DNA from: an uncultured Clostridia bacterium | Lineage (GTDB): Bacteria > Bacillota > Clostridia > TANB77 > CAG-508 | Assembly: GCA_947591055.1 (NCBI GenBank) | Contig: CANQCW010000007.1 | Span: 1-32,060, forward strand | DNA: 32,060 bases | Reading direction: 5' to 3' | Shown: positions 17,221 to 27,696 of the stretch, in pieces | Position numbering within the stretch: the stretch's first letter is position 1 | Layout: each line of letters starts with the position of its first letter | Made by a program: the position numbers and the translations under genes | Notes under the pieces: model-generated | The model's input: the letters and a program-made list of their open reading frames with translations, nothing else | The model's database searches: none | What the model was told of the DNA's origin: nothing

Positions 17221-18576
17221 TTACAAAACTACATTGATTTGGTCCACTATAACAGTTCTATTGTGAAAATCTCCTCTGTCATAATAATGAATAAGTGTCT
17301 TTCCTTTAGAATCTTTTACGCAATAGCCATAATTATCCTGAACTACTGAAATATTTGCTGGCAATATAACGTTATAGTAATAATTATCAGCTTCCTTCAA
17401 TATTTTAATGCCTATCTTTCGATAGATTTCGCGTAAATACTCTTCCTTGTCATATTTTTTAGCATATTTAATTGGAACCTTTTGTTCAAAATGAATAGGA
17501 AGCATAGTATTTCGGTTTGTTGATGCTTTCATTATTTGGTTTCCAAAGCTAATTGCCATGTCATTGTCCATCCCTAAGCATGTTCCTACAATAGTCATTA
17601 TTGTAGCTAAATTATTTGCATCATTTCTTATTTCAGGCATTGAGTTTTTTTCGCGAAGGTAGTTCCTGTAACTATTTTTGAAACCATACTCATATTCAGG
17701 AGAATTTTTATCATACAATGATAAGAAGAATTTGATTCTTTCATCATTTAGAGGAATTTTGCTTATTTGATACCCATCAGACATTATTGCAGCTTGCCAA
17801 AACTTCATAGGGCCTTTTTCTTTTATTACTGCTTCTCTTTCCAGAGCCTCATTAGTAAAGCACTGAATATTTTCAATATTATCGTTTAGCAGTTTAACAA
17901 GAAATTCTGTTGTTAATACACTTTCAGGAATATCTTCCATTACTGGTGTATCATTATTAAGGCAAAGAGCAAAATAAAATTCTGATGTTCGGTATTTTTC
18001 AGGTGTAATGTTTAAAAATTCATTTTTTCCATTTTGCTTTCTGGCAAAGCATCTTGCTCCGAGAGTATATAATTCTTGTGTTAATACTTCAGGTTTTCTC
18101 TTATACACAGAATAAAACCAATCTTCGCAATCTCCTCGCCTTTCCGTATATCGCATTTTAATGGATTCAAACATTGCACAATCAACCATTTCCTCATCAA
18201 TGAATTCCAGAGGCATATACTCAAAATCGTTAAATTCAAATGCAAGTCCATAGTGTTCTGTTGCAATATGGTCTTTAAAAAATTGCCTATCAAACTTTTT
18301 TGGATGTTCTTTTACATATTTAACAATTTCATCATCTGCACCTGATAAGGTATGTAGAAAAAATTCTCTTGTACGATATTTTTCAGGAATATCTTTAAGT
18401 TTAATATATCCATAATTCATTGCATAAACATAGTGTCCAGGCGTTAAATTATTAGGAATATATTTAACGTTATTCCAAGAATATATCGGCATATTGTCTT
18501 TTTTACCCCGTGAATAACCTTTTTTTCGAAATGACCATGCGAGTTGTCTATAAGCTTGTAATTCTGTAATTTTCAT
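17221..18576 (-). CDS. Hypothetical repeat-containing protein, possibly a diverged DUF4116-like solenoid
   Basis: 451-aa ORF; RBS AAGGAGG; recurring motif DIPEKYRTREFFLHTL / NITPEKYRTSEFYFAL / DIPESVLTTEFLVKLL. Confidence 0.85.
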   Translation of the reverse strand: MKITELQAYRQLAWSFRKKGYSRGKKDNMPIYSWNNVKYIPNNLTPGHYVYAMNYGYIKLKDIPEKYRTREFFLHTLSGADDEIVKYVKEHPKKFDRQFFKDHIATEHYGLAFEFNDFEYMPLEFIDEEMVDCAMFESIKMRYTERRGDCEDWFYSVYKRKPEVLTQELYTLGARCFARKQNGKNEFLNITPEKYRTSEFYFALCLNNDTPVMEDIPESVLTTEFLVKLLNDNIENIQCFTNEALEREAVIKEKGPMKFWQAAIMSDGYQISKIPLNDERIKFFLSLYDKNSPEYEYGFKNSYRNYLREKNSMPEIRNDANNLATIMTIVGTCLGMDNDMAISFGNQIMKASTNRNTMLPIHFEQKVPIKYAKKYDKEEYLREIYRKIGIKILKEADNYYYNVILPANISVVQDNYGYCVKDSKGKTLIHYYDRGDFHNRTVIVDQINVVL

Positions 18577-18609
18577 TTTTTTGTCCTCCTTCTTTTATTT
18601 TAATTGATA

Positions 18610-18634
18610 AAATTTCGGAGGACATTATGCCCTC
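18610..18634 (-). promoter_or_regulatory. Palindromic leader hairpin upstream of the 451-aa ORF
   Basis: minus strand GGAGGGCATAATGTCCTCCG; GTCCTCC is also complementary to the RBS GGAGGAC. Confidence 0.55.
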
Positions 18635-18677
18635 CAAACTTATGAAAGGGCTATATAAATAAAACGTCCTATACTTT

Positions 18678-18706
18678 ATTATAGCATAATCTCATGTTTT
18701 TGTAAA
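18678..18706 (-). promoter_or_regulatory. Promoter of the 451-aa ORF
   Basis: minus strand TTTACA-17 nt-TATAAT. Confidence 0.75.
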
Positions 18707-18782
18707 TAATACATGATATCTTTAACATTAAACGTTGCCTTGGCTGCAGTTCTGTATAAGAACTGGGTTGATAAGCAACTAC

Positions 18783-18873
18783 ATAAATAAAATAAACCAT
18801 TCTGCTTGTGCCGAGCTAATGGTTTATTAAAACTATATCTTGGCAAAACCACGTTTGTGGAATTGTCATTTCC
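18783..18873 (-). ncRNA. Candidate small RNA with its own promoter and terminator-like hairpin
   Basis: Promoter at 18881-18909; hairpins CCAC-AAAC-GTGG (18849-18860) and AATAAACCATT...AATGGTTTATT (18791-18828) followed on minus by TTTATTTATG. Confidence 0.5.
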
Positions 18874-18880
18874 TATATTT

Positions 18881-18909
18881 ATTATACATAGATAATTAAA
18901 AAAAGTCAA
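18881..18909 (-). promoter_or_regulatory. Sigma-A promoter for the candidate small RNA
   Basis: minus strand TTGACT-17 nt-TATAAT. Confidence 0.75.
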
Positions 18910-18928
18910 TAATTTTGCTTGAATAAAA

Positions 18929-19183
18929 TTAATCTATAATTTCTTCAAAACGATATTTTTGAGTAACGTCTGGATACTTTTCATGGTCTACTTCAGATAA
19001 AAACATTTCTAATGGTCTTGCATAAATACCATTTTTATGGTTTGTTTTACCATTGTTATCCATGCAACGATATATAACTAATTTTTCTCCAGTTTCACTA
19101 TGTTCTGCTACTGTAATTACAAGTGATTTTGCTCCTTTAAAGTGTCTCCACATTGTAAAAGGTTTTACTTCTCTTTCTTCCAT
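18929..19183 (-). CDS. DUF1653 domain protein
   Basis: MWRHFKGAKSLVITVAEHSETGEKLVIYRCM...GIYARPLEMFLSEV. Start moved from 19207 to the ATG at 19183 (MEEREV) because of GAAAGGAGTAAAATATATG. Confidence 0.85.
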   Translation of the reverse strand: MEEREVKPFTMWRHFKGAKSLVITVAEHSETGEKLVIYRCMDNNGKTNHKNGIYARPLEMFLSEVDHEKYPDVTQKYRFEEIID

Positions 19184-19248
19184 ATATTTTACTCCTTTCA
19201 TATTCATGAAATTTATTGGTTTTAGAACTTTAAGAATAGGATATTTTT

Positions 19249-19277
19249 ATTATATTTTTTTATATTTAAAGTGTCAA
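19249..19277 (-). promoter_or_regulatory. Consensus sigma-A promoter for the DUF1653 gene
   Basis: minus strand TTGACA-17 nt-TATAAT. Confidence 0.85.
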
Positions 19278-19296
19278 TATTGTATTAATAAAAATT

Positions 19297-19320
19297 ACCC
19301 CTCTGTTCTCACAGAGGGGT
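19297..19320 (-). terminator. Rho-independent terminator of the 193-aa ORF
   Basis: minus strand ACCCCTCTGT-GAGA-ACAGAGGGGT followed by AATTTTTATT. Confidence 0.9.
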
Positions 19321-19329
19321 TGGATGCAA

Positions 19330-19869
19330 TTATGCCGCCCATTCTTCCCATTGTTCCATCTCATTGATAATAACTATCATAAACCACGAAATTACAGCAA
19401 AGATACCAGAAATTAATCCCCACCAAAAATATAAGACATTACTTGGGTGGATTTCAATTCCATCTGGAATTGTAACTGAAACTCCTGAATCTTTTTGATC
19501 TGTCAATGTTTCTCTTAATTTCATAAGAACATTTGTCTTTTCAAGAGAAGTTGCATCTTCAGAAAGATTTTCTAGTTCAGAATATGATTCAGTCATATTT
19601 TTGTACCAGTATCCTATATCATTTTTTGGTTGATTTAGAAATATTGATACAACACCTTCTGTCAAATTATTTTCCTCTGCATAAGCAATAGCTTTTGAAA
19701 GTTCTTCCTTTGCAGTTTCAACAGTATTAGCGTCTGCTGCCCTCTTAATGTACTGGGTGCAATTCATATCAAACTGTGTTTCTTTTATCCACCGTACAGT
19801 CAACCATGTACCAAATACTATTGTAGATATGATAGCTAGAACATAAAAAATTTTTTTTGCGCTTTCCAT
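19330..19869 (-). CDS. Hypothetical protein with N- and C-terminal TM segments
   Basis: ORF-track start at 19911; preferred start 19869 (MESAKK) behind GGAGGAAAACAAA. Confidence 0.8.
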   Translation of the reverse strand: MESAKKIFYVLAIISTIVFGTWLTVRWIKETQFDMNCTQYIKRAADANTVETAKEELSKAIAYAEENNLTEGVVSIFLNQPKNDIGYWYKNMTESYSELENLSEDATSLEKTNVLMKLRETLTDQKDSGVSVTIPDGIEIHPSNVLYFWWGLISGIFAVISWFMIVIINEMEQWEEWAA

Positions 19870-19922
19870 TTTGTTTTCCTCCAATGTAATTTTTAGGGAA
19901 ATATACAACATGTTACAAATTT

Positions 19923-19951
19923 ATTATACCATACTTTACATAATTTTACAA
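19923..19951 (-). promoter_or_regulatory. Promoter of the TM hypothetical gene
   Basis: minus strand TTGTAA-17 nt-TATAAT. Confidence 0.65.
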
Positions 19952-19998
19952 GTATCTATAGTTTTTCGTATGATTCAAAAAATATTATTTTATCAATC

Positions 19999-20027
19999 TT
20001 GCAATTTTATGTAAAACATGATATAAT
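19999..20027 (+). promoter_or_regulatory. Promoter of the 209-aa ORF
   Basis: TTGCAA-17 nt-TATAAT. Confidence 0.65.
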
Positions 20028-20065
20028 TTTCATTGTAATATTTTTTTATTGCCTTTGAAACCACT

Positions 20066-20088
20066 AATTTCGGAGGCATAGCCCTCTG
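20066..20088 (+). promoter_or_regulatory. Palindromic leader hairpin upstream of the 209-aa ORF
   Basis: AATTTCGGAGGCATAGCCCTCTG, similar to the element at 18610-18634. Confidence 0.5.
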
Positions 20089-20112
20089 AACAATTAAAAG
20101 GAGGATAACATC

Positions 20113-20742
20113 ATGAAAAAACAAGTACACTATGCAATATTGCGGGATATGCAAAAGTATATCGAAGGCTTTAATGCTAATGATTACGAGAGTAGCTGTG
20201 AATCCACTGACCCATCGGTAATCAAGTATGTAAGAGACTATTACGACAAGCATTTACCTGTTGATGCATTTGCATGGATGAGGGTAAACGAGCCTGATAA
20301 AAATTTGATTTACGTAGGAGGTTTCTATAATCAATTTCGTTTTGTGATTGATACACTTGGCGATTTGCTTACATCAACCTTCAAAGAATTACTCGACAAT
20401 CTGCCACTTGTAATTTCTACCCACTATTCAAAATCGATAAAATTACCTGTATTTCAGATTAACCTTGAAAAATATGGTATAGAGATGGTACTTCGGTGCA
20501 ATTTTTACGACTGGAAAATTTCAATAAAATCTGACAAACCTTTAGATTTTGATTACATGGGACTTTTCAATCCAACGGAAAATATTTCATCTGTTTACTG
20601 CGAAGGATTTCCTGAAGACAGAGTCTATGGCTGTTATGAACAAAATCACTCACAGTTTACAATCGAAATCGGTTCTGATTATGACTTATACACTTTCATT
20701 TTTTTACTCAAAAACTACTTGGAAAACAAAAAAGAGGATTAA
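20113..20742 (+). CDS. Hypothetical protein
   Basis: 209-aa ORF, RBS AAAAGGAGG, promoter at 19999-20027. Confidence 0.85.
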   Translation: MKKQVHYAILRDMQKYIEGFNANDYESSCESTDPSVIKYVRDYYDKHLPVDAFAWMRVNEPDKNLIYVGGFYNQFRFVIDTLGDLLTSTFKELLDNLPLVISTHYSKSIKLPVFQINLEKYGIEMVLRCNFYDWKISIKSDKPLDFDYMGLFNPTENISSVYCEGFPEDRVYGCYEQNHSQFTIEIGSDYDLYTFIFLLKNYLENKKED

Positions 20743-20781
20743 GATGTACTTGTTGTAAAAAAGTTTGAATAAATTCGTTAT

Positions 20782-20857
20782 TGGAGCCTATGATGGGGAT
20801 CAAACCCATGACCTCAGCCTTACCAAGGCTGCACTCTATCGACTGAGCTACATAGGC
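20782..20857 (-). tRNA. tRNA-Thr (anticodon GGT), CCA encoded
   Basis: GCCTATG/CATAGGC acceptor stem, anticodon arm CAGCC-TTGGTAA-GGCTG, T-arm loop TTTGATC, 3' TCCA. Confidence 0.95.
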
Positions 20858-20904
20858 ATAAATCTAATCAATTTACTAACATTGTATGTTTAAAATTGAT
20901 TATT

Positions 20905-21558
20905 TTAAGTTAAATTTTCTATATTTTTTGCTGTTTTCTTTCTTATTCTTTGTATTGCATTATCTACTGATTTTACTGGTGAATTTAGACTTTCTGCAAT
21001 TTGGACATAACTTTGTCCTTCAATATATTTATTTAGAACTTGTTTTTCAAATGAACTTAATGATTTATTGATTGTTTTTTCAACGCTTTCAATGTATTCA
21101 TTTTTTGTTATTGTGTCTAATGGATCTTCAATTGTGTTTGTGTCTAGAATATCTATAAGTGGATTTTCTACATCCCCTTCTTCATTTTCGTAGCTTGAAT
21201 TATTTAAGGAAACATACGAATTAAGCGGTATATGTTTTTGTCTATTAGAGCCTTTCACAGCAGTAATTAGCTGTCTTTCAATACACATATTTGCAAAGCT
21301 TTTAAAAGAATTATCTTTTTCACCATTATAGCTTTTTACAGCCTTAAATAGTCCTATCAATCCTTCTTGTATAAGATCTTCTTTTTCTGCTCCGTTTATA
21401 TAATATTTGCTTACTTTCATATTTACAGTTTCTTTATATCTTTCGATTAAAGATTCTAATGCTGTTTTATCTTCTTTTTTTGCTAGTTTAATAAGCTCTT
21501 CGTCTGTCATTTTTTCATAGTTAATTCCTTTAGAAAAGAATACATTTCCGCTCATCAT
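20905..21558 (-). CDS. sigH: RNA polymerase sigma factor, SigH-like (sigma-70 family)
   Basis: DLIQEGLIGLFKAVKSYNGEKDNSFKSFANMCIERQLITAVKGSNRQKHIPLNSYVSL; region 4 YVQIAESLNSPVKSVDNAIQRIRKK. Confidence 0.9.
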   Translation of the reverse strand: MMSGNVFFSKGINYEKMTDEELIKLAKKEDKTALESLIERYKETVNMKVSKYYINGAEKEDLIQEGLIGLFKAVKSYNGEKDNSFKSFANMCIERQLITAVKGSNRQKHIPLNSYVSLNNSSYENEEGDVENPLIDILDTNTIEDPLDTITKNEYIESVEKTINKSLSSFEKQVLNKYIEGQSYVQIAESLNSPVKSVDNAIQRIRKKTAKNIENLT

Positions 21559-21691
21559 CTTATATTATGCTCTCCTTATGCTGGTTTTCAGCTTAATTAT
21601 ATTTATAAATATGCTTAATGTCAATATTTTATTGCCATTTTCTTTAAAATATATTATAATATCAATGAAATTTTAATGTTCGAGGTGTAAA

Positions 21692-23440
21692 ATGGCTTTT
21701 GATGGAATTACTTTAAGAAAGATTATTAGTGAATTACAAATTCTAATAAATGGTAAAGTTAATTATATTTATATACCTAATTCAAACAATATTGTTTTAG
21801 GTATTTATAATGGTGCAAATTATGCATTAAATATAGATACATCTGCTAGCAACTACAGAATTAATTTAACAACTAAGTCTAAGCCAAATCCTTTAGTTGC
21901 TCCTAATTTTTGTATGTTACTTAGAAAATTTTTAATTAATAGCAAAATAACTAAAATATATATGGATGGATTAGAAAGAATTTGTTTTATTGACTTTCAG
22001 TGTTTTAATGAAATGAACGATAAAGTAACTAGAACTTTAGTTATTGAGCTTATGGGAAAATATAGCAATGTTACTTTATTAAATGAAAATGAAATAATTA
22101 TAGATGCTCTTAAGAAATTTGATGGTGATGGTATTTCTAGAAGTATTATGCCTGCTAGAAAATATACTATACCTACTTCTGAAAAAAAAGAGTTTACTTC
22201 TATTTCTGAAAAAGATTTTATAGATTTAATTAATAATTCTGAATATAAAACTTTAAATACTGCTATTCCAAATTTAATAAATGGAATTTGCAAACAATTT
22301 GTAAATTCAGCTTTAGAAACTTTAAGTTTATCTAATACAATTTCTACTTCTAGCTTAAGTGCATTATACAAATATATATACTCTATTTTAGATAACAACT
22401 GTGAAAAATCGTATATTGCTAGCTTTAAAGACAATTATTCAGTTTTTCTTGCAAATGATGTAAAGGATAATTTAAGTAGCAATTTTTTTATTGATGATTA
22501 TTATTATGATAAATTATTAAATGAAGAATATATTGCATATAGAAATAATATTTTAAAAGTTCTTAGTGTTACTTTAGATAAAATAGTTAGAAAATTAGAA
22601 AATATAGATGAAAAAATTGCTAAAGCACAGAATATGGATACTTACAAAACTTATGGTGAGCTTTTAATTTCAAACATTTATAGATTTACAGAAGATTATC
22701 AAAAAGCAAAAAATAATCAAAACTTAATATTAATTACTGAAAATACTAAGTTTGTTGAGTTAGAAAATTTCTATGATAATAATAACTTAGTAAAAATTGA
22801 AATAGAGCCAAATATTTCAATTTCTAAAAACGCAGAAAAGTATTTTAAAAAATATAATAAGGCTAAAAATACTATTGAAGTTACAAATATACAAAAAGTC
22901 GAAACTCAAAAAGAGCTAAATTATATTGAATCTTTAGTTTATTCAATTGATAATTGTAAAACTATTGAAGATGTTGATGACATATATAATGAAATATCTG
23001 AAAATATATTATTTACAAACTTAAATTTTAAAAATAAATCTAATAATCATAAAAGAAAAAATAATGATAACACTTTAAATAATTTTATGAAATTTAAAGT
23101 TGATGATTTTGATGTATTTGTTGGAAAAAATAATAAACAAAATGATTATCTAACTTTTAAAGTTGCAAATCCAACTGACCTTTGGTTTCATACTAAAGAT
23201 ATTCATGGTAGCCATACTATTTTAAGATGTAATGGAATAACTCCAAAAATTGAAACAATTACAAAATGTGCTGAACTTGCTGCTTATTATAGTAAAGCAA
23301 AATTTTCTTCACATGTTCCTGTTGATTATACTTTAGTAAAAAATGTTAAAAAGCCTAATGGTTCGGCTCCCGGATTTGTTATATACACTACTAATAAAAC
23401 TGTATATGTTAATCCAAGTTCTGAATTAAATTTAAGCTAA
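21692..23440 (+). CDS. rqcH: Rqc2/RqcH homologue (NFACT family, formerly annotated fibronectin-binding protein)
   Basis: MAFDGITLRKIISEL; NFACT-R motif DLWFHTKDIHGSHTILR; KFSSHVPVDYTLVKNVKKPNGSAPGFVIYT. Confidence 0.95.
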   Translation: MAFDGITLRKIISELQILINGKVNYIYIPNSNNIVLGIYNGANYALNIDTSASNYRINLTTKSKPNPLVAPNFCMLLRKFLINSKITKIYMDGLERICFIDFQCFNEMNDKVTRTLVIELMGKYSNVTLLNENEIIIDALKKFDGDGISRSIMPARKYTIPTSEKKEFTSISEKDFIDLINNSEYKTLNTAIPNLINGICKQFVNSALETLSLSNTISTSSLSALYKYIYSILDNNCEKSYIASFKDNYSVFLANDVKDNLSSNFFIDDYYYDKLLNEEYIAYRNNILKVLSVTLDKIVRKLENIDEKIAKAQNMDTYKTYGELLISNIYRFTEDYQKAKNNQNLILITENTKFVELENFYDNNNLVKIEIEPNISISKNAEKYFKKYNKAKNTIEVTNIQKVETQKELNYIESLVYSIDNCKTIEDVDDIYNEISENILFTNLNFKNKSNNHKRKNNDNTLNNFMKFKVDDFDVFVGKNNKQNDYLTFKVANPTDLWFHTKDIHGSHTILRCNGITPKIETITKCAELAAYYSKAKFSSHVPVDYTLVKNVKKPNGSAPGFVIYTTNKTVYVNPSSELNLS

Positions 23441-23450
23441 ATCGTTGATT

Positions 23451-23477
23451 AAAACGTTGATTTCGCATCAACGTTTT
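23451..23477 (+). terminator. Rho-independent terminator of rqcH
   Basis: AAAACGTTGAT-TTCGC-ATCAACGTTTT then ATT. Confidence 0.8.
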
Positions 23478-23495
23478 ATTAGTTAACTTATTCTT

Positions 23496-23939
23496 TTAAT
23501 TTTGTGCATTATCTTCTTGAGGTGGTGGATTAAGTATTAAATCAATATCTTCATCTTTTAAAATCTCATCTGTTAAATATATTTTAGCATCTTTATTTTG
23601 ATTTATTACCTCTAGAGCTATATCTTTATCTCCTCTTAGTCTTTTACTTGCATATTTTATTATTAGCCATTTATTTTTTACCGCTTCTAAAACAACTTCT
23701 TTATCATCTCTTAATTCTTGTGAAGCGTAGTATAATACTTGCCCATCACTTTTTACTGCTTCTAAAATTAAATCTCTATCAGATAAAAGTTTTTCACTTG
23801 CATAAGCTAGTGCCCAAGTTGCTTTATTTTTAATTGCTTCAAGCATAAATTCTCTATCGTTAAAATGTTCTTCTACTTCTTCTATTTTATATTCTACTTC
23901 ATTATCTTCTTTTTCTTCGTCTGTTTTATTTTCTTCCAT
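23496..23939 (-). CDS. DUF4116 repeat protein
   Basis: Repeats DREFMLEAIKNKATWALAYASEKLLSDRDLILEAVKSDGQVLYYASQELRDDKEVVLEAVKNKWLIIKYASKRLRGDKDIALEVI. Confidence 0.9.
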   Translation of the reverse strand: MEENKTDEEKEDNEVEYKIEEVEEHFNDREFMLEAIKNKATWALAYASEKLLSDRDLILEAVKSDGQVLYYASQELRDDKEVVLEAVKNKWLIIKYASKRLRGDKDIALEVINQNKDAKIYLTDEILKDEDIDLILNPPPQEDNAQN

Positions 23940-23998
23940 TTTTATTCAACCTTTCATCTGCCATCTTTTCCAATTCTTCCATTGTTTTGGTAATGACT

Positions 23999-24238
23999 CT
24001 ATAACTTAACCTTATATTCAATATTTTCTATATAAGGAAACATTTCCTTAACAGCTTTATAAGTTATCATAGCTTTTTCTTGTGCTGGATTTCTACTTTT
24101 CTGTTCAACTAACTCCTGCATATAACAATTTTCATCTACTTTATATAAAGCATATCTATTTCTTACATAATCAAATAAAATCTTATAACCATTGTCTAAA
24201 TCTTTATTTAATCTTTCTAAAGTATAATTTTCTATCAT
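23999..24238 (-). CDS. Hypothetical protein
   Basis: 79-aa ORF tightly packed between the flanking minus-strand ORFs. Confidence 0.65.
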   Translation of the reverse strand: MIENYTLERLNKDLDNGYKILFDYVRNRYALYKVDENCYMQELVEQKSRNPAQEKAMITYKAVKEMFPYIENIEYKVKL

Positions 24239-24241
24239 TTT

Positions 24242-24994
24242 TTACTCCTGAATAATTTCACTTTTTATTTTAAATTGATCTTGAGCATTTTTTATCGCAT
24301 CTTCTTCAGTAGTTGAAGGTGATGTATAAGGATCAATTATAATTTTCTCATATTTAATAAATATATTCCAATATGCAAAATCCTTTTTATTATTACAAAA
24401 TTCACTAAATTCATTAATTGATTTTACTGCACTTATTATTTCATCATAATTGTTTATTTCTATATATGTTTCAAATTTTAAAATAGTATCATTTACATCT
24501 TCTTTTACAATAAATTTTTCTTTTGTTTCACTTTCCCATTTATCAAAATAATATTTTTGACGACGAGCTATATAATCTTCTTTTAAATTTCCTTTATTTT
24601 TTATAGCATTAAATGTAATATCTATATCACTATTTTTTGGTTTTATAACATAATTACCATTTCCTCTATTATCAGTATCTTGAGAAATAATGTCTATTTT
24701 GATATTATACATTGACTCTATTGTATCTACCAAATCTATATCCACTTGTGATTTTATACTCATATATTTTGCATACAAATATATCCCTACAGCTACAAAT
24801 GCTATAATAAAAATAATTGTAGCAAAAACCACATAAGTAATTCCTACTGTTTTCATAAATTTTACTATTTTATCAATCCATTTAATTTTATGTGGTTTTA
24901 TATCTTGTATATTAATACCATATTTTTCTTTTTCTTTTGTTCTTCTATTTTGTTCCCACTCCTCTAGTTCTTTCCAATCATCTTTTTCACTCAT
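24242..24994 (-). CDS. Hypothetical single-TM protein
   Basis: 250-aa ORF, TM segment YVVFATIIFIIAFVAVGIYLYA. Confidence 0.8.
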   Translation of the reverse strand: MSEKDDWKELEEWEQNRRTKEKEKYGINIQDIKPHKIKWIDKIVKFMKTVGITYVVFATIIFIIAFVAVGIYLYAKYMSIKSQVDIDLVDTIESMYNIKIDIISQDTDNRGNGNYVIKPKNSDIDITFNAIKNKGNLKEDYIARRQKYYFDKWESETKEKFIVKEDVNDTILKFETYIEINNYDEIISAVKSINEFSEFCNNKKDFAYWNIFIKYEKIIIDPYTSPSTTEEDAIKNAQDQFKIKSEIIQE

Positions 24995-25005
24995 ATTTTT
25001 TCCTT

Positions 25006-27036
<2,031 letters not shown>

Positions 27037-27678
27037 TTAATCTTTAAGTAAATCTTTTCCACCTTTTAAATATTCATAACCTGAAAAAATTGTTGCTATT
27101 ACACAAATGACCATAAATACTGTCATTGCAATATTAATTATATATTGTGGCATTGTCATAAATATACCAGCAGAACTATAATATGATTCAGCTATACTGT
27201 CAACTCTAAATATAAATTTTCCAAAGCCAAACTTATCTAAAAATGCTAATATTACTGCAATCATTTGTGTTACTGTTTTTATTTTTCCCCATTTATTAGC
27301 TGCTATTACATTTCCTTTCTTTTCTACTGCAATTAATCTATAACCTGATACTACAAATTCTCTAGTTATAATTATAATTGGAATCCATGCTCCTATAATT
27401 CCCATTTCAACTAATATTATCATAGCTGATATTACAAGAATTTTATCAGCTATCGGATCTAAAAATTTTCCAAAAGTTGTGATTTGATTATTTTTTCTTG
27501 CTAAATATCCATCTATTTTATCAGTAATTGAACCTATAATAAATATTATATCTAATATAATTGCATACATTGGTATACCTAGTAATTCTCCTGGTATATA
27601 TGTACTTATTAAATATATTATAACCATAAGAGGCACTAATAAAATTCTAAATACAGTTAATTTATTAGGTGTGTTCAT
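27037..27678 (-). CDS. pgsA: CDP-diacylglycerol-glycerol-3-phosphate 3-phosphatidyltransferase
   Basis: NTPNKLTVFRI; CDP-alcohol phosphatidyltransferase motif SITDKIDGYLARKNNQITTFGKFLDPIADK. ATG at 27678 behind GGAG preferred to the TTG at 27693. Confidence 0.96.
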   Translation of the reverse strand: MNTPNKLTVFRILLVPLMVIIYLISTYIPGELLGIPMYAIILDIIFIIGSITDKIDGYLARKNNQITTFGKFLDPIADKILVISAMIILVEMGIIGAWIPIIIITREFVVSGYRLIAVEKKGNVIAANKWGKIKTVTQMIAVILAFLDKFGFGKFIFRVDSIAESYYSSAGIFMTMPQYIINIAMTVFMVICVIATIFSGYEYLKGGKDLLKD

Positions 27679-27696
27679 AAACTTTTTCTCCAATCT

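Noticed and set aside
18679-18909. 76-aa minus-strand ORF
   Set aside because: Overlaps two promoters and several hairpins, lacks an RBS; better explained as a non-coding RNA region.
19993-20253. 86-aa minus-strand ORF
   Set aside because: Antisense to the promoter, leader and start of the well-supported 209-aa gene.
23441-23480. Repeated CGTTGAT motifs as a possible short tandem repeat or CRISPR-like unit
   Set aside because: They form the arms of a single rqcH terminator hairpin.
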